NCBI RefSeq assembly: GCF_013155295.1
Contig: NZ_JABJXT010000001.1
Span: 62,001-126,000, forward strand
Length of the DNA stretch: 64,000 nucleotides
Source: Pseudogemmobacter hezensis
GTDB taxonomy: Bacteria; Pseudomonadota; Alphaproteobacteria; Rhodobacterales; Rhodobacteraceae
Direction of reading: 5' to 3'
Position 1 is the stretch's first letter. Each line of letters starts with the position of its first letter. Shown piece after piece: positions 9,508 through 18,088 of the stretch. Both the position numbers and the translations under genes were made by a program. A model generated the notes under the pieces. It did not search any database. It was not told where the DNA came from and was given only the letters and a program-made list of their open reading frames with translations.

Positions 9508-9787
9508 GGATCAGACCCTCCTGACGCTTGGCGCCCCGTTTAACGGCGGCGCTTTGGCTGCGCAAGGCAAAGGCAACAACGAGACATCACCGGGCCGCCA
9601 TCCGCCCCCGGTGATGCGCTTTCTTTCGCCTGTCGCCAAAGACCTCTGCGCGGAAAGCTGGCAAACTGCGATGTGCTGCGCCTATATTGCGCCCCCGGGG
9701 CCATGCGGGACCGGGCCATGCGCCTGATCCATGCACCCGCGTGCGCCCCCCGATCCTGTCACCCGGAAATCATGTGGAGAAATTGGG

Positions 9788-10483
9788 ATGAAAATCACCT
9801 GGCTTGGGCATTCCGGCTTTCGTATCGAAATCGAAGAGGCGGTTTTGCTGGTCGATCCCTGGCTCAGCGGCAATCCGGTTTTCCCCGCCACCCGGCGCGA
9901 AGAGGCGCTGGCGGGCGCGACCCATATCCTTTTGACCCATGCGCATGGTGATCACGCAGCGGATGCGGCGGCTTTGTCAAAAGAGCTGAGTGTCCCGGTC
10001 GCCTGTATCCATGAGGCCTCAGTCTGGCTGAACGGCCAGGGGGCCACGACCATCGGCTTTGGCAAGGGCGGCACAATCGACTGCGGCGGCGCGAAGGTGA
10101 CGATGGTGAACGCCACCCATTCGGCCTCGGTCGATTTTGGCGGGGGGGCGCTGCTGCGTGCAGGATCGGCGGCGGGCTTCATGATCAAAGGCGAGGGCCG
10201 GACGATCTATGTCTCGGGCGATACCGATATCATGGCGGATATGGCCTGGATGGGCGAGTTGCATCACCCCGAGATCGGCATCCTCTCCTGCGGCGGCCAT
10301 TACACCATGGATATGGAGCGTGCCGCCTGGGCTGCGCGGAAATACTTCAACTTCCGCTGGGTGATTCCCTGCCATTACAAGACCTTCCCGCTGCTGGCGC
10401 AAAACGCCGATGCGCTGCGGGCAGGCCTGCCCCCCGGTGTCGAGGTGATCGAGCCTGAGGTGCTGGACCCGATCAGCTTTTAA
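9788..10483 (+). CDS. UPF0173-family metal-dependent hydrolase (metallo-beta-lactamase fold)
   Basis: This 231-aa protein starts MKITWLGHSGFRIEI, the typical UPF0173 start. The metal-binding motif THAHGDHAADA fits HxHxDH, and later ligands are GDTDIM and the C-terminal PCHYKTFPLL. The natural substrate of the family is not known. I chose ATG 9788, with GGAG at 9776-9779, over an upstream in-frame ATG at 9731 because homologues begin at MKI. It is divergent from gatCA and followed closely by an unknown gene on the same strand. Confidence 0.9.
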   Translation: MKITWLGHSGFRIEIEEAVLLVDPWLSGNPVFPATRREEALAGATHILLTHAHGDHAADAAALSKELSVPVACIHEASVWLNGQGATTIGFGKGGTIDCGGAKVTMVNATHSASVDFGGGALLRAGSAAGFMIKGEGRTIYVSGDTDIMADMAWMGELHHPEIGILSCGGHYTMDMERAAWAARKYFNFRWVIPCHYKTFPLLAQNADALRAGLPPGVEVIEPEVLDPISF

Positions 10484-10541
10484 CGATGGCGCAGGAAATC
10501 CCCACCATCGCCCCTCGCCCTGGCGTGACGAACTGCTTGCG

Positions 10542-11297
10542 GTGATTGCCGATGCCTATGCGGCAGCGCCACGGTATCTGCCGCATGACCTTAAGGTCTG
10601 CCCCTGCCCGCTCTGCGTCTCGAAAGAGACCTTCGATGCCATGCGCAGCACCCCGGTCAGCGCCCTTTCACCAGAGCTGATCTGCCAATACTCCAACTCT
10701 GCCCATGAGTTGCCGAAGAACAGCGCCGAACTGACCGCGTTCCTGCCCCGCTATCTGGAACTGATAGCGCAGGGTATCCGGGTCGATTATGTCGAGGTCG
10801 GCACAGAGCTGCGGCGCTTTGGCATAGCGCAGGCGGCAAAGCCCCCGCTTCCCGAGGTTGCTCAATGCGACCTGATGGACCGTTGGGCACGGCTGATGCT
10901 GCGGCATGTGGGTTGCCGCAAGCCCGGCTCCTATCCGGAGCGAATTGAAACGCTGATTGGCCTGGCCGAGACCTTGCTGGTTGGCGGTGCCCCCCTGAAT
11001 GCGGTCACCACTGCGCTGGAGGATCTTTTTGCCGATCCCGGTTTTGGGCGCGCAGCCCTTCTGGTCTTTCTTCAGCAGATTGGCCTGTGTTTACGGCACG
11101 ACACACTCGCGTGCCGGGCGCTCGTGGCCAACCGCCCCGGGCTCGCCGCCCCCTTCGCCGACTGGCTGAACAGCATCCTGGCAGCCAAGCGCAGTCTCGA
11201 AATTGCCCGCGATCCGGCCTTGCCCGATGATCTGCGGCCTGATGTTCAACGCGCCGTTGATCGGGCCAGCACCATCACGCCAGAGAGAATCGGCTGA
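10542..11297 (+). CDS. Unknown 251-aa protein (start uncertain, possible frameshift)
   Basis: I do not recognise this protein. It is mostly helical by eye, with a CPCPLC motif (residues 20-25) that could bind metal or form disulfides, and no signal peptide. The only start in frame is GTG 10542, yet coding-like sequence (PWRDELLAVIADAYAA) continues upstream of it without a start codon. An ATG with a good context at 10486, 2 bp after the UPF0173 gene, opens a 19-codon reading frame that ends in TGA overlapping this GTG. Either the gene is coupled to a tiny leader ORF, or one base has been gained or lost near 10515-10530. It abuts tadA tail to tail with no gap. Confidence 0.6.
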   Translation: MIADAYAAAPRYLPHDLKVCPCPLCVSKETFDAMRSTPVSALSPELICQYSNSAHELPKNSAELTAFLPRYLELIAQGIRVDYVEVGTELRRFGIAQAAKPPLPEVAQCDLMDRWARLMLRHVGCRKPGSYPERIETLIGLAETLLVGGAPLNAVTTALEDLFADPGFGRAALLVFLQQIGLCLRHDTLACRALVANRPGLAAPFADWLNSILAAKRSLEIARDPALPDDLRPDVQRAVDRASTITPERIG

Positions 11298-11765
11298 TCA
11301 GCGCCGCCCGGCAAAGAACTCACGCAACAGCACCTCGGCCTCGCGGGCAGCGATACCGTCATAGACCTCGGGCGCGTGGTGGCATTGCGGATGCGTGAAT
11401 ATCCGCGCCCCCACCGCCACGCCCCCTGATTTCGGATCGCCCGCCCCATAGTAAAGCCGCGCAATCCGCGCCGCCGACACCGCCTGCGCACACATCGGGC
11501 ATGGCTCCAGCGTCACGTAAAGATCATGGCCCGGCAGACGCTCAGACCCCAAAGCCGCACAGGCGGCGCGGATCACCAGCACTTCGGCATGCGCGGTCGG
11601 GTCTGACAGCTCGCGGGTGCGGTTTCCGGCCCGGGCCACGACCTCGCCGCCCGGAGCCACCAGAACCGCGCCCACCGGCACCTCGCCGCGCGCCCCTGCC
11701 GCCCGTGCCTCATCCAGGGCCAGCCCCATGTAAGATTGGAAGACCACGCCGCATTGTCCTTTCAT
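11298..11765 (-). CDS. tadA: tRNA-specific adenosine deaminase
   Basis: TadA converts adenosine 34 of tRNA-Arg(ACG) to inosine, which allows wobble decoding. The 155-aa product has the cytidine-deaminase-fold zinc motif: TAHAEVLVI (His ligand plus catalytic Glu) and the PCPMC pair of cysteines. GEVPVGAVLV precedes it, as in E. coli TadA. ATG 11765 is used; an internal ATG at 11729 is possible but would cut into the first helix. It converges with the unknown gene ending at 11297 and is divergent from the rluB-type gene. Confidence 0.93.
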   Translation of the reverse strand: MKGQCGVVFQSYMGLALDEARAAGARGEVPVGAVLVAPGGEVVARAGNRTRELSDPTAHAEVLVIRAACAALGSERLPGHDLYVTLEPCPMCAQAVSAARIARLYYGAGDPKSGGVAVGARIFTHPQCHHAPEVYDGIAAREAEVLLREFFAGRR

Positions 11766-11789
11766 CTGTCCTGAAATATCCTCGGGGGT

Positions 11790-11809
11790 CCGGGGGGAGA
11801 TCCCCCCGG
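11790..11809. repeat. Perfect GC hairpin in the tadA / rluB divergent gap
   Basis: CCGGGGGG-AGAT-CCCCCCGG is a perfect 8-bp stem with a 4-base loop, followed by CGTTTT on the plus strand. It looks like a terminator but lies between two divergent genes, 31 bp before the rluB start. It could sit in the 5' leader of rluB or be a dispersed intergenic element. Confidence 0.7.
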
Positions 11810-11840
11810 CGTTTTCCCATACGCGAAAAGGTCGCCCCCC

Positions 11841-13271
11841 ATGTCCGAGAAAACAACCCCTCCTGGCACCCGTCAGGACAACTCGGCACCCGAGGGCGAG
11901 CGTATTGCCAAGGTGCTGTCGCGCCGGGGCGTCGCCTCGCGCCGCGAGGCCGAGCGTCTGATCGAGGCAGGCGAGGTCAGCGTCAATGGCAAGATCATCA
12001 CCAGCCCCGCGCTGAATGTCACCTCCGCCGACCGGATCACCGTATCAGGCCGCCACCTTCCCGAGGAAGAGGAAGCCAGGCTCTGGCTTTACTACAAACC
12101 CGAGGGGCTGGTCACCACCGCCTCGGACGAAAAGGGCCGCGATACGGTCTTTGACCACCTGCCCGAAGATATGCCCCGGGTGATGTCGGTCGGCAGGCTT
12201 GACCTCAACTCTGAGGGGCTTTTGCTTTTGACCAATGACGGCGGGCTGAAACGGCGGCTGGAACTGCCCTCGACCGGCTGGCTGCGCAAATACCGGGTGC
12301 GCGTCAATGGCCGGCCCGAAGATCAGGCCTTCGCCCCCCTGCGCGAAGGCATCACCGTCGATGGTGAGCGGTTCAAGCCGATGCAGGTCACCCTTGATCG
12401 CCAACAGGGCGCCAATGCCTGGCTGACCGTCGGCCTGCGCGAAGGCCGCAACCGCGAGATCCGCCGCGCGATGAACGCGATCGGCTTTTACGTGAACCGC
12501 CTGATCCGGGTCTCTTACGGCCCGTTCCGGCTGGGCGATCTGGAGCCGGGCCAGGTCGAAGAGGTCAAGGCCCGCGTGCTGCGCGACCAGCTGGGCGAGA
12601 TCGAGGCCGAGGGCGAGAAATCGGCAGGCGGCAGGCCGGTCGGCACCGCCCGCGCCCGCCCCGCCCTGACCCGCGTTCGCGTCGGAAAACCCGACAGCGC
12701 CAGAGCAGCGGGCGGCAAATCCCCGGCAGGGCGTCCGGCGGGCGAGCGCACCTATAGTGACAGCGCGGGCAGCCGCAGCAGCAAATTTGGCGCGCCAAAG
12801 GGGCGTGACGACGGCGCAGGCAGCCGCAGCGCGGGCGCACCCGCCAAACGCAGCGCAGGCGGCAGCATGTCCGGCGCTCAGGCCGCCCGCAGCCTGCGGG
12901 CCGCACAAAGCGACGAGCGCAGCGCCCCCCGTGCCGCCACATCCCGGGCCAAACGAGGGCCGTCACGCGGCGATGCAGGAAATGATTTTTCCCGTAATCG
13001 TGATGCCGACCGAGAGTCTGGCCGTGATACTGGCCGTGAGTCTGGCCGTGGCTTCGGGCGCGGTTCGGCTGGCGCAAAGCCGGCCTCTGGCTTTACGGGC
13101 GCGTCACGCCCGCGCAACGCCGCCGCAGGCGCAGGCAATGCGGATGGGGCATCCCCCCGCAAGCCTGGCCCCGCAAAGCCCCGCGCCCCGCGCAAGGTCA
13201 GCACCCGTAATGCTGCCCCTGAAACGGCACCGGGCAAACCCCGCAGCAGGCCGCCCCGCGACAAAGACTGA
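11841..13271 (+). CDS. rluB: RluB-type 23S rRNA pseudouridine synthase with long disordered tail
   Basis: An S4 RNA-binding domain (about residues 20-70: RIAKVLSRRGVASRREAERL) is followed by an RsuA-type catalytic domain with the key aspartate at 121 (GRLDLNSEGLLLLTNDG). RluB makes pseudouridine in helix 89 of 23S rRNA; other family members (RluE/RluF) are possible. The enzyme part ends near residue 250. The remaining 225 or so residues are a low-complexity Ala/Gly/Arg/Ser tail rich in RGG- and SGR-like repeats. That tail is basic and probably disordered, which suits RNA contact. Total length 476 aa against about 290 for E. coli RluB. Long tails of this kind are common in alphaproteobacterial copies. 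Confidence 0.88.
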   Translation: MSEKTTPPGTRQDNSAPEGERIAKVLSRRGVASRREAERLIEAGEVSVNGKIITSPALNVTSADRITVSGRHLPEEEEARLWLYYKPEGLVTTASDEKGRDTVFDHLPEDMPRVMSVGRLDLNSEGLLLLTNDGGLKRRLELPSTGWLRKYRVRVNGRPEDQAFAPLREGITVDGERFKPMQVTLDRQQGANAWLTVGLREGRNREIRRAMNAIGFYVNRLIRVSYGPFRLGDLEPGQVEEVKARVLRDQLGEIEAEGEKSAGGRPVGTARARPALTRVRVGKPDSARAAGGKSPAGRPAGERTYSDSAGSRSSKFGAPKGRDDGAGSRSAGAPAKRSAGGSMSGAQAARSLRAAQSDERSAPRAATSRAKRGPSRGDAGNDFSRNRDADRESGRDTGRESGRGFGRGSAGAKPASGFTGASRPRNAAAGAGNADGASPRKPGPAKPRAPRKVSTRNAAPETAPGKPRSRPPRDKD

Positions 13272-13318
13272 ACAGCGACAAAGGCTGAACCGCCGTCCCA
13301 ATATGGCAAAAGCCAGCC

Positions 13319-13366
13319 CGGGTACGGGAACGGGAACGGGTGCAGGAACGCGAACGGGCACGGGCT
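13319..13366. repeat. Hexamer tandem repeat, eight units of CGGGAA type
   Basis: Eight consecutive 6-bp units read CGGGTA, CGGGAA, CGGGAA, CGGGTG, CAGGAA, CGCGAA, CGGGCA and CGGGCT. The array begins 47 bp after the rluB stop. No gene that I trust crosses it. The rest of 13272-13554 shows no coding sequence. Confidence 0.8.
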
Positions 13367-13554
13367 GGCCAAGGCTCTGCCCGAGGAACGCCCCGGGGGC
13401 AGCGGCAGCCCCCTCAGGCCCCCCTCAGGCCACAGCCGCTGCCGCGCTGACAGGCAAATGGTAGATTCCCGCGCATTCCCCGCCTCTTGTGCTGGAAAGC
13501 GCATTCTCCATTCGCTAGGATCATCACAACCGACCGTTTGAAACGGAACCACAA

Positions 13555-13638
13555 ATGTCCGAATCCGGCCTGCGAACCCTGTCGCTCGCGCTTTTGATCG
13601 CCCTTGTCTTCTACGTCGCCGGATCGGGAGGCATCTGA
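13555..13638 (+). CDS. 27-aa single-span membrane peptide heading the XpaC/TelA operon
   Basis: A short ORF beginning MSESGLRTL encodes one hydrophobic segment (LALLIALVFYVAG) and ends with TGA at 13636-13638. That stop overlaps the ATG of the XpaC gene in a TGATG arrangement, typical of translational coupling. The upstream ribosome site is weak (CGGA). The coupling and the clean hydrophobic stretch support it; its shortness makes chance possible. No function is known. Confidence 0.5.
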   Translation: MSESGLRTLSLALLIALVFYVAGSGGI

Positions 13639-14567
13639 TGGCCGCACAGCGCTTTGGCGGAAAATACAGCCCCGACGGTCAAGGCGGCGGTCAAGGCAGC
13701 GGTCAGCGCAGCCCCGCCACATCCGGCGCGATGCCGCCCATCCCCCGCGCCGCGCCCGGATCTGAACGCCCCCGGGGCGGCTGGCGGGCCACGCTTTTGT
13801 TCCTGACCGCTTTCGCCTTCCTCTTCCCTGCCTTTGGCGACGAACCTGGCGCGATGCTGATGGACCTGATCGCGGGCGGCTTGCTGATTCTGGCCGCCTG
13901 GCTCACGCGTGAGGGGATGCGCGCCCGCGCCGCCTTCGCCGCCCGCAAGGTGGCCCGCCGCCCCGCCGTGCCGCGCATCCTCTTTGGGGCAATCGCTACG
14001 GGCGCGGCCCTTTTTACCGGCGGGCTGATCGGGCACGGGGTCTCGCTTTACCCGGTGCTTTTCGGCCTCGCAGGCGCGGCGCTGCATATCGGCGCCTTCG
14101 GCTTTGATCCCTGGTCCGACAAGGGCATGGAGGGGATCGACCGCTTCCAGACCGACCGCGTCGCCCGGGCGCTGGCCGGGGCGGAAAAGACGCTTTCGCA
14201 GATGAAAGACGCGATCCTGCGCGCCAAAGACCGCCAGCTTGAGGCCCGGGTCGACCGTTTCATCGCCCAGACCCGCGGCCTGATGCAGCGCGTCGAGGAA
14301 GATCCAGGCGATCTGACCGCCGCGCGGCGCTATCTGACCGTCTATCTTGAGGGCGCGCGCGATGCGACGGCGAAATTCGCCGATCTCTGGGCGATCCGCC
14401 CCGACCCAAAGGCCCGCGCCGATTATGAGGCGCTGCTGACCGATCTGGAAACCACTTTCGCCACCCGTTCTGAAAACCTGCTGGGCAATGACCGCGACAA
14501 TCTCGATATCGAGATCTCGGTGCTGCGTGACCGGCTGAAATTTGAAACCCCGAATTCCCAGCGTTAG
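13638..14567 (+). CDS. XpaC-like (5-bromo-4-chloroindolyl phosphate hydrolysis) membrane protein
   Basis: The 309-aa product has a Gly/Ser/Pro-rich N-terminal 45 residues, then four likely membrane segments (about 50-66, 74-89, 114-133, 137-155). A charged helical cytoplasmic region follows (170-300: FQTDRVARALAGAEKTLSQM, VDRFIAQTRGLMQRVEEDP). This layout and the pairing with telA fit the XpaC family. The family name comes from a Bacillus phenotype and does not prove a hydrolase; the protein is better seen as a partner of TelA in membrane or toxic-anion stress. It overlaps the preceding 27-aa ORF by one base and is followed 60 bp later by telA. Confidence 0.78.
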   Translation: MAAQRFGGKYSPDGQGGGQGSGQRSPATSGAMPPIPRAAPGSERPRGGWRATLLFLTAFAFLFPAFGDEPGAMLMDLIAGGLLILAAWLTREGMRARAAFAARKVARRPAVPRILFGAIATGAALFTGGLIGHGVSLYPVLFGLAGAALHIGAFGFDPWSDKGMEGIDRFQTDRVARALAGAEKTLSQMKDAILRAKDRQLEARVDRFIAQTRGLMQRVEEDPGDLTAARRYLTVYLEGARDATAKFADLWAIRPDPKARADYEALLTDLETTFATRSENLLGNDRDNLDIEISVLRDRLKFETPNSQR

Positions 14568-14627
14568 AATTCCCCGCGTCAACGGATCCTGCGGGATCCC
14601 CACGCCCCAGCCATAAGGCCCTCTGCC

Positions 14628-15809
14628 ATGTCGAATGAGAACACCACCCGCGCCGCTGCCGAAGCAACCCTGGCCGAGGTCGAAGCGGTCACCGCCGTCA
14701 TCCTGCCCGAGCCCACCGGCGAGGTCGTGACCCTGGAAGCCGCCAGCCCCGACAAGGCCGCCGCGATTGAAAAGCGGATGGCAGAGCTGGATCTGACCAA
14801 TACCCAGTCGATCATCTCTTTCGGCTCTGCAGCCCAGGCCGAGCTGCAGGTCATCAGCCAGGAGATGCTGCAGGATGTGAAGAACAAGGATGTCGGCCCG
14901 GCGGGCGACAGCCTGCGCAAGATCGTCACCACCATCCGCGGCTTCTCAACCTCAGAGCTGGATCTGCGCCGCGAATCCTCCTGGTGGGAGCGTCTTCTGG
15001 GCCGCGCCGCCCCCTTCGCCGATTTCGTGGCGAAATATGAGGATGTGCAAAGCCAGATCGACAAGGTCACCGGCGAGTTGCTGGGCCATGAGACCAGGCT
15101 GCTGAAAGACATCAAATCGCTTGATCTGCTTTATGCAAAAACGCTGGCCTTCTATGACGAGCTGGGCCTTTACATCGCGGCGGGCGAGGCACGGCTGAAA
15201 GAGGTGGATGCGAAAGACATCCCCGCCAAAGAGGCCGAGGTCGCTGCCGCCCCCGAAAACGATCAGGTGATCCGCGCCCAGGAGCTGCGCGATCTGCGCG
15301 CCGCGCGTGACGATCTGGAACGCCGCGTCCATGATCTGAAACTGACCCGCCAGGTGACCATGCAGTCGCTGCCCTCGATCCGGCTGGTGCAGGAAAACGA
15401 CAAATCGCTGGTCACCAAGATCAACTCGACGCTGGTGAACACCGTGCCGCTGTGGGAAACGCAGCTGGCCCAGGCGGTCACCATCCAGCGCTCGAAAGAG
15501 GCCGCCGAGTCGATCCGCGATGCCAATGACCTGACCAATGAGCTGCTGAAATCCAACGCCGAGAACCTGCAGCAGGCCAACCGCACTGTGCGCGAGGAAA
15601 TGGAGCGCGGCGTCTTTGACATTGAAACGGTGAAACACGCCAATGAGACGCTGATCGCCACCATCAACGAAAGCCTCGCAATCGCCGATGAGGGCAAGGC
15701 CCGCCGCGCCGCGGCTGAGGTTGAGCTGCAAAAGATGGAAACCGAGCTGCGCGATACCCTCGCTTCGGCCCGCGCCCGCTCGATCGCGCCCAGCCAGTCG
15801 CAATCATGA
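14628..15809 (+). CDS. telA: TelA-family toxic anion resistance protein
   Basis: This 393-aa, largely alpha-helical protein matches the TelA/KlaA family: SIISFGSAAQAELQVISQEML near residue 60, WWERLLGR near 118, and long charged helices with conserved LRDLRAARDDLERRVHDLKL and PSIRLVQENDKSLVTKINST. TelA proteins were linked to tellurite resistance and later to membrane-linked stress responses; their biochemistry is unresolved. There is no signal peptide, so it should act in the cytoplasm or at the inner membrane face. The stop overlaps the start of the next gene by 4 bp. Confidence 0.9.
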   Translation: MSNENTTRAAAEATLAEVEAVTAVILPEPTGEVVTLEAASPDKAAAIEKRMAELDLTNTQSIISFGSAAQAELQVISQEMLQDVKNKDVGPAGDSLRKIVTTIRGFSTSELDLRRESSWWERLLGRAAPFADFVAKYEDVQSQIDKVTGELLGHETRLLKDIKSLDLLYAKTLAFYDELGLYIAAGEARLKEVDAKDIPAKEAEVAAAPENDQVIRAQELRDLRAARDDLERRVHDLKLTRQVTMQSLPSIRLVQENDKSLVTKINSTLVNTVPLWETQLAQAVTIQRSKEAAESIRDANDLTNELLKSNAENLQQANRTVREEMERGVFDIETVKHANETLIATINESLAIADEGKARRAAAEVELQKMETELRDTLASARARSIAPSQSQS

Positions 15810-16765
15810 TCCAAAACCGGACCCCAGGTCTGAAATTCTGGCCCGCCGCTTTGCTGGCGGCGGGCCTTACTGCCTGCACCACGCTGCCCGACCAGGGCAT
15901 GCCGCGCATGGCGGCACCGCCCCCGCGCCCGGCAAGCCCGGCCCCCGCCCCGGCTGACACCGAAAAAAGCGCCGCGATCCGGGCCTATTACACGCAAATC
16001 CAGGCCTCACTGTTGGCCCAGGGGCGGTTGCGCACCGATGGCGGTGGCCAGGACACGCCCTTTGACGCAAGGATCCTGGCAGAGAACTTCATCCGCATCG
16101 CGCTTTATGACGAATACAGCCGCCAGGATGGCGCGTTCAAAGCAGGGGAATCCAGCTCGATCCTGCGCCGCTGGGATGTGCCGATCCGCTTTCAGATCCA
16201 TTTCGGCGCCTCGGTGCCCGCAGATCGCCGCGCTGCGGATCGCGCCCGGATCGCCTCTTACCTCAAACGCCTGTCGGATCTGACCCGTCACCCGATCACC
16301 CTTGTCGATCAGGGCGGCAATTTCAGCCTCTATGTGGTCTCTGAGGATGAGCGCGAGGCCCTTGGCCCCGCCCTGCGCAGCGCCCTGCCGGGGCTGAGCA
16401 CGCAGGATGTGACCGATGTGACCGGCATGCAGCCGACAACCTATTGCCTGGTCTATGCGCTGTCAGACGGCGACAGCGGCAATTACCGCCGGGCGGTGGC
16501 GGTTGTGCGGGCCGAGCATCCCGATCTCTTGCGCCAATCCTGCTATCATGAGGAAATCGCGCAAGGCCTGGGGCTGGCCAATGACAGCCCACGCGCCCGC
16601 CCCTCGATCTTCAATGACGATGAGGAATTCGCGCTGCTGACCCGCCAGGATGAGCTGATGCTGAAGATCCTTTACGATCCGGAAATGTGGCCCGGCATGA
16701 CCGAGGCCGAGGCGGCCCCCGTGGTGCGCCGCATTGCGCAGCGCCTGATGGGGGGCGGCACATGA
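15806..16765 (+). CDS. DUF2927 lipoprotein
   Basis: The 319-aa product begins with a signal sequence ending in the lipobox LTAC (Cys24), then a Pro/Ala-rich linker to about residue 55. The DUF2927 domain fills the rest, with motifs such as IRFQIHFGASVP, SCYHEEIAQGLGLANDS and FNDDEEFALLT. CYHEEIAQ contains an HE pair reminiscent of a metal site, but no activity is established for the family. It is expected in the periplasm, tethered to a membrane. Its ATG overlaps the telA stop, so it is part of the same operon. Confidence 0.82.
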   Translation: MIQNRTPGLKFWPAALLAAGLTACTTLPDQGMPRMAAPPPRPASPAPAPADTEKSAAIRAYYTQIQASLLAQGRLRTDGGGQDTPFDARILAENFIRIALYDEYSRQDGAFKAGESSSILRRWDVPIRFQIHFGASVPADRRAADRARIASYLKRLSDLTRHPITLVDQGGNFSLYVVSEDEREALGPALRSALPGLSTQDVTDVTGMQPTTYCLVYALSDGDSGNYRRAVAVVRAEHPDLLRQSCYHEEIAQGLGLANDSPRARPSIFNDDEEFALLTRQDELMLKILYDPEMWPGMTEAEAAPVVRRIAQRLMGGGT

Positions 16766-16974
16766 ACGGCAGAGGCGCCCGGTCACAGCAAGCAGGCAGT
16801 TCCGGGGAACGGGCGGCATTTTACGCTGCGGGCTACGCTGCGGGCCGAACCGATATCGGCCCGGATTTGGCGCGTTTCCCCCTTCAATCCAGGCAAATGG
16901 TCGCTATTTTGACCATGACATTTACAGCGGCAGCTGCGGCCCATCAGGCAGCACCACGCGGACAGAAAGGCTGA
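16762..16974 (+). CDS. Possible 70-aa small ORF coupled to the DUF2927 gene
   Basis: ATG 16762 overlaps the DUF2927 stop (ATGA), and the frame ends 4 bp before the SPFH gene, so it would fill the gap exactly. The predicted peptide has a weakly hydrophobic stretch (MVAILTMTFTAAAAAH) near residues 46-61. No family is recognised. The spacing is the main support; it may instead be an untranslated spacer. Confidence 0.35.
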   Translation: MNGRGARSQQAGSSGERAAFYAAGYAAGRTDIGPDLARFPLQSRQMVAILTMTFTAAAAAHQAAPRGQKG

Positions 16975-16978
16975 GCCC

Positions 16979-18085
16979 ATGGTTTTCGATTTCCTCAGAG
17001 GCGAGTTTATCGACGTCATCTCCTGGCTCGATGACACCCGTGACACCATGGTCTGGCGCTTTGAGCGTCGCGGCCAGGCGATCAAATACGGCGCCAAGCT
17101 GACCGTGCGTGAGGGTCAGGCTGCGGTATTCATCCATGAGGGTCAGCTGGCGGATGTCTTCGGCCCCGGTCTCTATCAGCTTGAGACCAACAATATGCCG
17201 ATCCTGACCACGCTGCAGCATTGGGATCACGGCTTTAAATCGCCCTTCCAGTCAGAGGTCTATTTCGTCTCGACCACCCGTTTCACCGACCAGAAATGGG
17301 GCACCAAAAACCCGATCATGGCCCGTGATCCGGAATTCGGCCCGGTGCGGCTGCGCGCCTTTGGCACCTATGTGATGCGGGTCACCGATCCTGGTAAGTT
17401 CATGACGGAAATCGTTGGAACTGATGGGGAATTCACCGCTGACGAGATCTCGCTGCATATCCGCAATATCATCGTCCAGGCGGCAAGCCAGGTGCTGGCG
17501 GGCTCGGGGATTCCGGTGCTGGATATGGCCGCGAATACCACCGATCTGGGCAAGCTGATCGCCACCGCGATCACACCGAAAGTGGCGGAATACGGAATCT
17601 CGATTCCCGAATTCTACATTGAAAACATCAGCCTGCCGGACGAAGTTGAGAAAGCACTTGATAAGCGCACCTCGATGGGTGTCGTTGGCGATCTGAACAA
17701 ATACATGCAGTTCCAGACCGCCGAGGCGATGGGGAACCCCGCCTCTGGCGCGGGCTCGGCCATGGCGACGGGTGCGGGCATGGCGATGGGCATGGGAATG
17801 GCTCAGAATATGGGACCGAACATGGGGCCCTGGGGGGCGCAGCCTGCTGCCGCGCCCCATACGCCACCGCCGCCGCCCCCCGTCGGCAAGGAATGGCATC
17901 TGGCCGAGAATGGCGCCACCAAAGGCCCCTTCACCGAGGCGCAGCTGCAGGGCCTGGTCGCCTCGGGGCAGCTGCAGCGCGGCACCATGGTCTGGTCTGC
18001 GGGCATGGACGGCTGGAGCGCCGCGACCGAAACCGAGCTTGCGCGGCTCTTTTCTTACCAGCCGCCACCGCCGCCTGCGGGATAA
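16979..18085 (+). CDS. SPFH-domain protein with C-terminal GYF_2 domain (YdjI / virion-core-like)
   Basis: The 368-aa product starts with the YdjI-type SPFH (flotillin-like) domain, residues about 25-235 (LTVREGQAAVFIHEGQLADV, DPEFGPVRLRAFGTYVMRV). A Gly/Ala/Met-rich linker (250-285) and a run of prolines (296-301) follow. A GYF_2 domain covers about 305-358 (WHLAENGATKGPFTEAQLQ, GTMVWSAGMDGWSAA), and a second proline run (362-366) ends the chain. SPFH proteins form rings or scaffolds at membranes. GYF domains bind proline-rich peptides, so the proline runs here and in the DUF2927 lipoprotein linker are possible internal or partner ligands. The next gene follows after 3 bp. Confidence 0.85.
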   Translation: MVFDFLRGEFIDVISWLDDTRDTMVWRFERRGQAIKYGAKLTVREGQAAVFIHEGQLADVFGPGLYQLETNNMPILTTLQHWDHGFKSPFQSEVYFVSTTRFTDQKWGTKNPIMARDPEFGPVRLRAFGTYVMRVTDPGKFMTEIVGTDGEFTADEISLHIRNIIVQAASQVLAGSGIPVLDMAANTTDLGKLIATAITPKVAEYGISIPEFYIENISLPDEVEKALDKRTSMGVVGDLNKYMQFQTAEAMGNPASGAGSAMATGAGMAMGMGMAQNMGPNMGPWGAQPAAAPHTPPPPPPVGKEWHLAENGATKGPFTEAQLQGLVASGQLQRGTMVWSAGMDGWSAATETELARLFSYQPPPPPAG

Positions 18086-18088
18086 GTG

